From the NCBI GenBank assembly GCA_964035545.1, contig OZ037765.1, positions 18,284,698 through 18,348,697 on the forward strand: a DNA stretch of 64,000 bases, in the 5' to 3' direction. Positions within the stretch are counted from its first letter, which is position 1. The number at the start of each line of letters is the position of its first letter. The DNA is from Bugula neritina (lineage: Eukaryota; Bryozoa; Gymnolaemata; Cheilostomatida; Bugulidae). The notes below the pieces were generated by a model that saw nothing but the letters and a program-made list of their open reading frames with translations, was not told the origin of the DNA and ran no database searches. Below are positions 38,191 through 49,525 of this stretch, one piece after another. The position numbers and the translations under genes were made by a program.

Positions 38191-41100
38191 ATGCCCAGAA
38201 CAGAATCAGAAAGCACCAGTAGTGGTTTTGAAGATGATGATGTGGCCCTGTATCCGATTTGGGGGGTTAACTCTGTTGAAGAGGATAACTCCAAAGAATC
38301 TAGCACTGCTAAAGGATATATAACCCTTCGAGAGCGAAGGCAGATAAAACTTGGTCTTCGAAAGGTAGGGAGATGCTATTGTTAATACCGGACTTAATTA
38401 TATGTTTATAAATAATTTTTCAACTTAAAAGTCGAAACTTAATTTCGAAACATTTGCTTAACCCAATCGCCTTCAGTTTGGTATAAGACCAATTTAGTTT
38501 AGAAATAATTATTGCAAATGTCGTCAAGATGTTTATCCCCTCTTTGAAAGCGTTAGGAAAAAATTATCGGGTCTTGTTTGTTTGTTTGTTTGTTTTTATT
38601 TTGTCATAGTAGGGAAAAAATTAATTGAGAAAAAAATAAACAAAATGACAGGGCCTATGGCGCAATAGCACTGTAGCTAGTCGAGGCACCGAGCCATGAA
38701 TGATTGACAGTTATATAAGATTTTTGTTTAGGTTTTTGGAAGTTTTAGCAACTTAAAATATTTTTGCTGAGTTTGAATTAAAGTCCTTAGAATTTCTGAA
38801 GTTGACAGCCTTTTTTAAAGAAATTGTCTGTGTTATCAATTAAAAGCCATCAAAACTGGCAACATACCTGAGTTTTATTAGTAGACTCATTATAGAAGAT
38901 TTTATGTTTTGACAATCATGCAAATATAATGGTAGTTAAAGACAAAGGGAATAATCTTGCTTTTACATTAAATTAAGACTAGTTTGCTCTGAATTTGTTT
39001 GCACAAAATAAGAATAAACATAATTTTACAAGTATTGAAACGAGTTGTTGTAAAATATTATAGTTATAGTTATTAGTTTATCACATATTCATTGTGTTAT
39101 TAGTATAGTGAATTATATATTATGTTTCATAACATGCATTTCACTATCTGTTTAGCCCACAAGTGAGCAGAAAGAAGTAAGTTAGCAGTTCAGTGTGTTG
39201 TGCTGTAACAATATTGTTGTTAACTGCTTCCTATAGCCGGTGTGCATGTTGATTTGCTGTCTTTTCAAAATTTCGCTCTCATAGCTATAAAAATTGCTTT
39301 CTGCTTAATGGATTCTATTGTTATTCAAGTTTAGTAGTAACCCAATAATGCAGAGCATTGCTGATTGTAGGCTATGGACTATACAACTAAGCATTTAGGT
39401 GCTAGAGTAGGCTTGCATAATGTTCTAATGATATGTCTGGGCTAGTGAAAGTTGTATAGTCTGAGAAATGTGTAGTAGGTATATTTATGTTACCTTTTTG
39501 TGCAGTTGATAGATCTTTGAGTGTTTTTGTTACCTGTGTTATGTGAGTCTGAGAACTCCTAAATCTATCCAATATATTTACTGCTTGATCATGTGAGTTG
39601 TGCAACTTGTCCTGGGATTTTCTTTTTTGATCCAATTCTCTCTGCCTTGCTATTTAAGGTGTGCTTGTTTGGTCCACCACATCTTCAAATAGCAATTTTC
39701 TTCGTTATAAATCGCTTGTAACTTAGAATGGTTGTTGACCAAATACTGGCTTTTTTACCGTGTCTTACCCAAATACAGTTTTTTCTATTTATTTTGGTTT
39801 TTCTGTTAGTTTTTGTTGTTTTTTTAGTTCAAACGTTGTAACTACCCAACTTATGATCCATGCCATTTATACTCATTCAAACCATCATGTAGCACTGCGT
39901 GTTATATAACTTATTTTTAGATCCTTCCTCTCAATGTACTTATTCCAAATTCGAAAATAACAGATAAAAACAGAAAATGGTATGAAGTTTTGAAGAAAGT
40001 GTGGCATCATAAAGATCCCTGGCAAGTCTTCCATTTAGACACACTAGAAGAAAAGCTAGCCATGAGACATAGGTACTTTGTTCTATTTTTATATTTTCAA
40101 TAAAAAGGCTTTCTCAAAAAACTGGATTGTACCACAAATTGTACTAGATGCATGTCTTTGATACCTTACAATGGCTGTTTTAACATTCACAGATATGACC
40201 CTATAAAACAAAGATGGCGCCAAGATGAAATAAGAATAAAGATGGAAGATCAGGTAAATAGAGGTAGACACTGTGTAAAAGCAAACTACAAAACTTATAG
40301 CAATTTTAATATTTTTGCTGATTTATTTTTGCCATTTGTTCTCAATTTATTTTTGCAGTGAAAATTTTTGTAATAAGTTTAATATTTATTTTTAGCCCTT
40401 CAATCGTGGAGCCATGAGGCAATGTTTTCGTCTTAAAAAGCTGTCAAAGTTTTGCCACTCCGAGAATTGGCTCCATGCAGGTAATTATGTCGCCAAGAAA
40501 TACATGGAGTCTGTGGACAGGTCTGTTTACTTTGAGGACGTGAAGCTGCAGATGGATGCTAAGCTGTGGGGAGAAGAGTACAACCGGCACAACCCTCCCA
40601 AGAAGATTGACATATTTCAGATGTATGTCATAGAGCTAATCCATGAGCCTGGTTCACCACTCTACCACTTGGAGCATTTTATTGAGGTAAGCATCATGTG
40701 TTATTGATTTTACGCTGGTTCAGAAAAAGAACTAAGATTTTTTACTGTGTTGTAGATGAGAAAACTTGATTGGATGCTTTATTCATCAATAAGTCATTCT
40801 AACAGGTTATGGCTTTGACTAGGCTGTTCAAATGGAAATAATTAAGGGGGGGGGGTAACTTCAACCAACTGCAATTACTTAATTATGAGTAAGCCTAGGG
40901 CCACACGGTGCGTATTTTCGCATGCGAAAATTGAAATCACAAGTAGCAAAGGTGTCCACTGTAGCGTCAGTGTGGCCCTAGGCTTAAGGAACTTTTGTAG
41001 AAAATATTGTAATGAAATTTGAAGTTAAATTTCAGTTGGTCGAAGCTGCTAATTTACTTCAGCTGTAGTAATCTATTGTTATAACATTTCATGTAGTAGC

Positions 41101-44100
41101 TAAATGCCTTGTGATCTTGGTTTGCTAACTCTATGATATGATACTGCTATTGGCCAATCACTGCCAGATTTGTAAGCCATTTTGGTGGCTTCTAAAATTT
41201 AGTTCCAATGAAAAACTGTTCTGCACTTTTTAATTCACTCCAAGACTTATGATGGCCCATGCACTTTATAGAGAGGCTGTTCAGCTGAAGAATATAGTGA
41301 ACCGATTGCTACTATGCTTGTGGTCAATGACTGGCATGTGTCTATACTGTATTCATCCTATTTTCATTGATCATCTTCCCTACTTGTCTGAATGCACACA
41401 CTCTCTAATTATCTATTCTGTATTATAATATTATGCTGTGGACCAATAACCACTTGAAAATTTGTTTGGCAAATAAAGCTGCTGTTTGAATTGGATTGTA
41501 AAAGCCAGCTGGTATCTCCTTAGTAACTCAGTGTAAAATATGTAGTATCCCAGTAGGCCTAATGGTGATATTAAGAATTCAACCTTATTGTACATTGTAT
41601 ACTTATTAGTAAAATTAGTTTTCTGTTTGTTGAAAGTAACTAAAAATATCGTCTTTCAGAAATACATATTATCATGAAATCAACAAGTAGAATATATATA
41701 TATATAAGGAATAAAAAAACTGCAAGTGTTGAAAGTTTTCAAGATTAAAGTAATTTCTGTTTCTACGGTGAATAATGTATTGATGGTTAAGAAAAGCTTT
41801 AGATTAGGTTCGTTGGCTAGTTGTTGTTATTAACTGTAGCACGAAAATATTAGACTTGTCTAAAATTCCACATTTTTATCTTATCTATAACTTATTGTTT
41901 TCTGAATTGAAAAGAGCACTTACCTTTAACAAACAAGTTTGTGTTACTACTATTTGTGCTTTGGCAATGGCTTGCAATTCTGCATGTTGTTTATGTTATA
42001 TATTTTAGTAGGTACCTTTTCTGTCATTAAAAACCTTAAAGTTATCAGTTGGCTTTCCACGATGCCTTCTACTGCTGAATCACTTATGTTGATTCAACTG
42101 TCTTAATAAAAGTTCTCGGACTTTATTTCGTGAAACGAGAATTTGTTTGCAATCCAACATGTGAGAAACAAAGAGGCACATCAAAAACTTAGTTTAATTG
42201 TATAAGTTACATTTCTCTCCAACTACAGTTACACATTTTGGACCATTGAATAAAAGCTTAATTTGCTTCCGATACTGTCATCCTGAAAGATGGGGAGTTC
42301 TAAAGGGGATATGGTGTTGGCTTGCATTTAATTACCTCAAATTTCTTTTCTTTTTTTCTACAAAAAGGGAGAGTATATCAAGTACAATTCCAACTCTGGT
42401 TTCGTGGAAGACTCAAAACAGTGCAGGCATACACCTCAGGCATTCAGTCATTTTACATTTGAGAGATCTGGTCATGAGATTATAGTTGTCGATATACAAG
42501 GTGTGGGAGACCTTTACACAGACCCACAAATCCACACTGAAGATGGTGAGGAAAGTTAGCTATTTCCATATCAAAACTATTGGGTGTTCGTTTAGGTAAA
42601 GAATTTATATTAAATAGTGTTTTTGCCCCTCCCAGAGTTGCTAGTTTATACGCGTCAATTTTTTTACATAGCAAAAATATGACTTTGAACAGCATGCATT
42701 TGCACTTATTGCCACATCCTTGATTGAATTATTGTATATAGATACACACCGAGTCTCGTAGATTTCCTTGCCTGGCTACTTTGTTCAGCCTGTGCGGTGC
42801 GGATTTCAGTGTAATGTGGCACCACTTAATTCATTCATATGTGTTGCATAAAGTAGTCAGTATCTTAGAGCTGTTGTATTTCAAGGTAGGTGCGGTACTG
42901 AAGAAGTTCATAAAAGCCTATGTTCTTCATTAGAAATCACAATTTATTAAGAAAATTAAGGAACTTCAGCTATTAAAAATTTCTCTACCACTGCACCTAA
43001 ATGTGTGTTTCTGTGACATTTATCCTTGCAGGCCTCATTATGTGCCTGGCTAGGATCTGCTGTATACTTTCTAATAGCACTATGAGTATATTTATTGGTT
43101 CTGATTTTTCATGTTGATGAAGGATGTCACCTTATGGTGTAGCTTAGCATAACATAGAAGTTATTCTCAGTCTATTAAATTGCTACGGTTTCATTCTGCA
43201 GGTATTCGATATGGAGATGGTAACTTGGGAACAAAAGGCATGGCCTTGTTTTTTCAGTCACACGAGTGCAATGAAATCTGCCACGCTCTTGGATTGGAAG
43301 GCTTTGATCTTTCTGAGGCGGAGAGGCAAGCTATTATTCAGCACCATGCTTCTACTGTAAGTAATATAGATTGAATACTCCCTGTAGTAACAATTTATAG
43401 AGTGTTGACCGTGCATTCTTATCACTGTTCAGTGAATCTTCAGGTGGCTGACACTAAGCAGGTGTTCTGCTCGGTGGTTATCATATCTCCTTGGTGTGAA
43501 AAATGAAGCTGAAACCTTCTTAGTTTGAAATGAAGCAATAGACTAGTAAATTAACTGCATTTAAATCACTAAACCACGTTTATAATTAACTGCGTATTTA
43601 TAGTCATTAACTAAGTCTTGTAGCTCATATCTCTTAATAAGTGGATTATCATCATCTCTCTAAAGATTATCCTAATTAATTATTACTTTTTTTAATGCAA
43701 GTCTCATTTTGTAGCCTTCTTCTGTCACTGAAATAAGAGACGTCAACTTGGTGGGTAATGTGGTTTCCCCTACTTTGGAAGAAAGAAACGATCTCAAGAG
43801 AATGCTGTCTAATTCTAGGCAAAGAACTTTAAGCTCTTTGTCAGATTTAGGTGAGGTTGAACTTGCTTTGTCTGTCATTCGCCATTCAACCCTATTAGCT
43901 TTCCAAGTGAAATATAGTTTTTAAACTTGTAGTGAAGTCTCAAGCATTTTCTTTGCTTCCATCTTGCTTGGAAAGTTTCGTGCTCAGTAAAAAATCAGCG
44001 TTAAGAAACCAAGCATTTTATTATTCAAACTGACCTTGCACTTGGAATTCTAGTAACTTGGAGCTGCTATTCTGTTTTCTCTTGTTCATGTTATGAGTTC

Positions 44101-47100
44101 TAATTTATATCTTAATAGTTATTTAATATCTGTAATATCTATGATAAAATTTCTTGTCTTGTGCTTTTATGGAATTTACTTTTGGTTTGTTTTTACACAG
44201 GCTATGTTGTGATGGACACACAAAAAGTGATAGGAGGTTTTCCAATACTAATTTTTACTTGCTGATTTTTATTTTTCCCATTTGCTGCAATACTAAGTCT
44301 ATGTAGATGATGTTTTATTGAAAACCTGTGTACACAGAATGAATACATGTAAATGTGTAAATATAGTATTCCAACGTACAATTTCCTAGGTTCACTACCA
44401 GAAGATGAAATGTCTAAGATTGAGAAGCAGAGATGTACCGACAGCGGTGCACCCGCGCTAGCAATGTAAGCTTATTTTTACCTGCCGTGAGTTTATTTTT
44501 ACCTGCAGTAAGCTTTCCTTTAGCTGCAGAAGTTTTATATTCAAACAGATAATATAAACTAGGGATGATTCACAATGGCCTACATGTGTTTATTAAATGT
44601 TATACTTTGCCACTATTTTGCTAGCAGGTATTTTTTGATGGCAATATCCTTGTTGTGACCTTTTAAATAGTGAATAACTTGTTGTATAGTGTTACTGTCA
44701 CAGTATAGTATGACCACTACAGTATAATATGATCGATCTTACAGAAGTCCAAATGGTAATAATTCGGATGAAGGTATTCTTATTGATAGACATTTAGATG
44801 AAGACAATAGTGATATCAGTTCCATCCATCAGCCTCCAAGGTTGTATATTGTGTCTATATTTTCTAGTAAACTCGAGTTTATAATGCATGTTTGTTATTA
44901 CCTTATAAGGCTATTTTTACATACGAAAGCAATAATTGGATAGCTTCTCGTCATGCACAACTTTGTTACCACTTGCAATAGGCGTTGGGGTAAGATTAAT
45001 TTGTCTAAAGCTGTACAAATGACTTGGTAATCAGTTAGAGCAAATGATGAAATGTAGAAATCAGTGTGCCCATCTTGTAGGTCACGATTCTTCTCCACGT
45101 CTTCATCTGATGGGTATGCGTACGATACATCAGAAGGGTGTGCATCGAGTACACCCAGTAACGCCGCCAGCCTGACTAAGTTATACGAGCAGAGACTGTT
45201 TGGCTTGCCAACGAGATCTTCCAAAGTTCAATCTGAGCATGTGCTAAGGAGTAAGAGCTGCCTTCACACTGGCGATTCTATTCTTGGGCAGGTAATGTGA
45301 CTGTTTTGAGTTGATTATCTACATTTCGTTGTGGGTTCCATTACGCCGTCACTACCTTACACAATGACTACATTACACAGTGACCACATTACACAGTGAC
45401 TACATTACACAGTGACTACATTACACAGTGACTACATTACACAGTAACTACATTACACAGTGACTAAGTTGCACAGTGACTACATTACACAGTGACTTCA
45501 TTGCACAGTCGCTACACTAGCACAGAATAAATTGTTGTTCCAGTAACCAGTATATGTTTCAGCACCATAATCATATATGAAATTTCCACATATAATTATT
45601 TGTGTTATTAGGATATTCAAGAATGTGGCAATATTTAATAGTCAGCTCTCATGATTTAAAAACTGAAAGGTAAAAAGATGCAAAGCAAGAACCTAATACA
45701 CAAATTGATCAGTTTTTATTGTTGTTAAAACTGAAGTTTTATCATTAAACAAATTATTCTCATTTTTGGAGTAAATCCTGTTTATGCAATATACCTAATT
45801 AACAAGAATGCACAAGTCATTTGAAATCAAGTTATTTCTTACTAATATTTGGGAACTACAAACTATACATGTTTCCAGATAGTTCATCTGATGATAAAAC
45901 TGTGGATCATCATATATTGCATTTTGGCAGTCATGGGATAATGATTTGGTGTTTATGATTAAATTATACATGCAGAGAAATCAATACAAATGTGTAATAA
46001 TTATAGATTCATCACGACCTAGCCAAGTATCACGAGATTGGTAGGTTTGCTTGTGATGGAGATGAGAGTAAGATTGACTGGCAGAGTGCTTTGTTTCACG
46101 AAGAGCACGCTGCCGAGCTGGGTGTGCCAGAGGCTATAATAACTATGGCCAAGATATATCTAATGCTGCCACATGATGTGCTGGTGGATTGTACTGTACC
46201 TGTAAGTTAGGTTACTATTTATTATAAGTACTTCATATTGTTTTATTATATAACATACCTTTCCTATTCATTATAAGTACAGTGCTCCCTCTGTATCTCA
46301 CTAAGCTGCGGGTCCCCAAACCTCAATTCGTGACATAGTAGAATACCGGATTTAACTCAGGGATCCGTTAAATTCAGCCATCTTGTCTCTATATACACAT
46401 ACATAAGCCACAAAATGAGGGTCCAAGCCCTTTTCATGACCTATAGAGTTTTTTGAGAATTGAGTCGGTGAGATATAGAGGGAGCACTGTACTCCATACT
46501 CTTGTATCATATGACAAACCTTTCCTATTTATTATAAGTGCTCCATACTCATCTATAATACAACATCACTTGCAGTAATGACGTTATTATACTTGGTAGG
46601 CTAATGAAGAGAATACAAACAAGGGAGTAGAGTTTATGCTTCAAGCTGCAGAAGCAAATGACAGAGCTTCAATGTTGTACATGGCAAAAGCCTTCGAGAG
46701 TGGCTATGGACTGGGCACCAAAAGGTTGGTAACACTATTAATATAAACTAGACACAACCAAATATTCTCAACTTTTATAAATGCTCAAGCATAACTTTAG
46801 CTAAACTTGTGAAATAATGATATTAGTACTTCATACTTTATTCTTGTTATATTTATATTGTATTCTAATGGTGATCATTTAAAATAAATCTGATATCAAC
46901 TATTTATAGTTTTACTGATTTTACTCTGTAATTTTTGTGTTGGATTCTGAAGGGAAGGAAACTTTTTCTGAAATGTCAGTAAGTTTGTAAATCAAGCAAT
47001 GAAATGGTTCATATGGTATATAATTAGTATTCTCAATAATTTAAATCTATGCATGTATGATAATCAGGCTTTCTCCAGTTGTTGCATCTCTTCACATATT

Positions 47101-47807
47101 AAGTAACTCTCATTTGATACATCAGATATATGATAAATGCCTTTGTGTTTTAATATAAAGTGTTTTTGTACATGTTGGATAGAGAAAAGTCATATAAAAG
47201 TGCAGTACATTGGTACCAGACTGCACTGTTAACCACTGATCACGATGACCATGGGGAGTTTGATGCCACCATGTCTGACCCTAATTACATACTTCTGGCT
47301 GCACAGGCTAAGCTTTATCTTTCTGGCGGATTTGGTTTAGAGAAAGATCCAAATAAAGCGGGTAAGTAGTGCCATTAGGTGCGACTGTAAAAGATATTCA
47401 TTATCCGGGTGGTTATTTTGTAAGTTATATCTAATAGTAAAAGTCATCTTTCAGTTTTTACCCAATTATGTTTAGGATTTGACAAATTTTTATAGCTGAA
47501 TACTCATTCTCCCACAGCCCATATTCTCAATACTGAGTTAATATATTATAACCTGTGCTATAGTCAGCATTTTTATTACTAATTTCAGATTAAATATGTT
47601 GTATACGTTCACAGTTCTGCTGCTTGTTGGGCTGACAGTAGTTTTTTTTATACAATTGGTGATCAAACTGTGCTGACGTGTGCTGCAGGGGAGTTGTACT
47701 CAGAGGCAGCGGATGAAGCGATGGCTGCTATGAAAGGACAACTGGCCACTAAGTTTTATATGAAAGCTGACGAAGCATGGGCTCAACTCGATGAAGGGCA
47801 AGAATAA
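38191..47807 (+). CDS. EEF2K: eukaryotic elongation factor 2 kinase, complete
   Basis: This alpha-kinase phosphorylates and inactivates eEF2, slowing translation elongation; it is activated by Ca2+/calmodulin. Fourteen exons: 38191-38364, 39921-40072, 40193-40253, 40396-40686, 42368-42545, 43202-43356, 43715-43850, 44390-44465, 44745-44840, 45081-45291, 46007-46201, 46600-46724, 47183-47361 and 47689-47807. Phases close to 715 residues (human about 725). Residues 75-110 (WYEVLKKVWHHKDPWQVF onward) correspond to the calmodulin-binding segment. The kinase domain (about 130-335) shows NYVAKKY with Lys163, VVDIQGVGDLYTDPQIH (D268, D274) and the Gly-rich GDGNLGTKGMALFF. SHECNEIC follows, with zinc ligands. 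A Ser-rich linker with RQRTLS (372-377) resembles the human regulatory loop. The C-terminus has Sel1-like helices (HHDLAKYHEIG, FMLQAAEAND, GGFGLEKDP) ending EAWAQLDEGQE. The acceptor for exon 13 was chosen because it restores phase and aligns residue for residue with the human protein. Confidence 0.96.
40890..40986. mobile_element. 97-bp palindromic MITE-like element in eEF2K intron 4
   Basis: Perfect 17-base terminal inverted repeats, TAAGCCTAGGGCCACAC at the left and its complement ending 40986, bound a 97-base unit. A second perfect palindrome (attttcgcatgcgaaaat, 40914-40931) lies inside. Its GC-rich ends stand out from the AT-rich intron. Target duplication is not clear. A non-autonomous DNA transposon is the likely origin. 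Confidence 0.7.
45351..45532. repeat. 16-bp minisatellite (CATTACACAGTGACTA) in eEF2K intron 10
   Basis: About eleven tandem copies of a 16-base unit begin 60 bases after the exon 10 donor, with scattered substitutions (for example cacagtaacta, gttgcacag). Units abut without spacers. Confidence 0.95.
46215..46562. repeat. diverged tandem repeat of about 50 bp, interrupted by a MITE
   Basis: Three partial units contain CTATTTATTATAAGT followed by acttcata or gctccata and an ataacata/ataatacaaca segment. They start near 46215, 46263 and 46524. The middle copy is split by the inverted-repeat element at 46280-46489, in eEF2K intron 11. Confidence 0.65.
46280..46489. mobile_element. Tigger/pogo-like MITE with TA target duplication
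   Basis: A 210-base unit starts CAGTGCTCCCTCTGTATCTC and ends with the near-perfect inverted copy (GAGATATAGAGGGAGCACTG). It is flanked by TA on both sides (46278-46279 and 46490-46491). CAGTG...CCTCT ends with a TA duplication are typical of pogo/Tigger members of the Tc1/mariner superfamily. No transposase is encoded, so it is non-autonomous. It lies in eEF2K intron 11 within a tandem repeat, whose neighbouring copies show the empty site. Confidence 0.88.
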
Positions 47808-48004
47808 CTTATGCTGGGCTCTGTTAAAATCTAATTCTATTATAAGGTTTTATGGCTTATAGTTTTGTGCAATTCGGGTCAGGGAATTTCAGCGTATTTT
47901 TGTATAATTTGCATGCTTTAGCAATTTATATATCTTCTACTGTACACATAAAAATGTTGAAACCTTAAATTCTATGCTCAATTTTTTTGTTTTGTAAGTT
48001 TTCT

Positions 48005-48010
48005 AATAAA
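48005..48010 (+). promoter_or_regulatory. candidate poly(A) signal of eEF2K
   Basis: AATAAA lies about 198 bases after the eEF2K stop codon, inside an AT-rich 3' region. Confidence 0.55.
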
Positions 48011-49479
48011 TATGTCTAACCAGTTGTAAGGCTTACCTTGTAGAGTTATTGCTGTTGCTTTATGTGCAATCTTGTCAATTTAAGGAGAGCTTTGACTGTT
48101 ACATTAAATTCATAGCTCTTGGTTTAGCGCGTGAGTTGAAAAATATGAAAGTCATGAATTAAGGTGATAACAAGGGACTTTGTGAAGCTGCCAAATTCGC
48201 ACATGGACTAATTATAGATACTTGTAGTTATAGTAGCAGGCTAAAGTAATTCTCATCTATAGACTCATTTTATTGTAAATATATTATATTCAGACAGTAA
48301 AGAAGGCTTAGTTAATGAATTAATTGTAATTACGGGTAATTTGATTTGAAAGCCAAGTCACTAATGCTTTGCATTGCAAATTTATTTCATATTGATTAGT
48401 AGTTATGCAGCTACCTTTATTTTGCCAATATTGTAAGGGTCCTTGTAATTTGAGCTAAACTCTAGTGAAACCTGAAATGATTTGCCTTATATTTAAATGG
48501 TTTCCTTTTTGTTGGTGAATATGCTGATAATAGCCATTAAGTGTTGTGTTGAAGTATCATGTGCTATGGCAATAAATGTAAAATATTATGATATCTGTTG
48601 TTGAGAAACTGTGCTGTGAAAATATGCAATGCTGTGTGTTATTTGGAATTGTGTGAATAATAGGGCTCTGTGATGAGTTACTACCCCTTCTATTAAAATC
48701 TGGCGGTGTTCCTTGTATACTCTATATTTTGCACTGTGTCAATGCAGTGATTGCAGTATTTTTCCAACTGCTTATAAATCAACTAGCAAATTTTCTTTGT
48801 AAAACTTAATGTAATTCATGCTGCGTAAATAAAATAAGCAAAACATTGTAACAGTAGGTTTTATAACAATGCAAAACTGTAAGTTTTCAATGTCATTGAT
48901 GCCCAAGTGGCTAATAATTATTACAGCTTGGTATTGATAATTGGGGACAAGTTATAAAGTCACAGATTTCTTGTCCGACTCTCCTCATTAGTGTAACAGC
49001 CAATAATACCCACAGGATATCCACTTTTATGATCAATGTAATGCAATTTGTTTCATATATAAATCGCCTGTGGCATAGCTATAGTGTGACTTACCAACCC
49101 GCCCATAACGTGACTTGAAGTTATTAGTAGACACCAGGCTACGCATAATAAGAATATTATATTACACACATCTATGCAAATGACTTGTTGGTGGATTGGT
49201 GCTATATTTACAATCTCTGCGTCAGCATGCAGATATGCAACTAGAAAATTGGTAAAACCATTAACGATTGCAAGTTTGAGTACGTTGGCTTTTACATGCG
49301 AGTAAATATGCATACATATTATATATACATATGGGTGGTACTGTTACTTGTATGAGGTGATGGCTTGTCAACTGCCCTTATTAATGGTATGCTGCTTTGG
49401 ACACCTTAGGGAGTGATATATTGTATAGAATGCGCAGCTACACTCACTATACACAATTATTGATTTATGTATTGACCAC

Positions 49480-49486
49480 TATAAAA
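49480..49486 (+). promoter_or_regulatory. candidate TATA box of the MATH-like gene
   Basis: TATAAAA lies 40 bases before the ATG at 49526. A TATA box at this distance would leave a 5' UTR of only about 10 bases. The sequence cttttag at 49504-49510 also looks like a splice acceptor, so the true promoter could be further upstream. Confidence 0.3.
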
Positions 49487-49525
49487 CACAACTTGCTTCA
49501 TAACTTTTAGTAGTGCACGTACACC

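Larger units (their letters stand above)
47808..49525. other. intergenic region between eEF2K and the MATH-like gene
   Basis: It contains the eEF2K 3' UTR (AATAAA at 48005-48010) and the upstream region of the next gene (TATAAAA at 49480-49486). No exon is recognised in between. Confidence 0.6.

Noticed and set aside
39402-39635. 77-codon minus-strand frame, protein-like (QAVNILDRFRSSQTHITQV) inside eEF2K intron 1
   Set aside because: Composition is plausible and it might be a fragment of an old transposon gene, but there is no flanking repeat, partner exon or family match, so it is not called.
44898-45224. 108-codon minus-strand frame
   Set aside because: Antisense to eEF2K exon 10, which is confirmed by phase and by its position in the kinase linker.
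47154-47182. In-frame extension of eEF2K exon 13 upstream to 47161
   Set aside because: Using the AG at 47159-47160 breaks the reading phase; the AG at 47181-47182 restores it and gives an alignment equal in length to human eEF2K.
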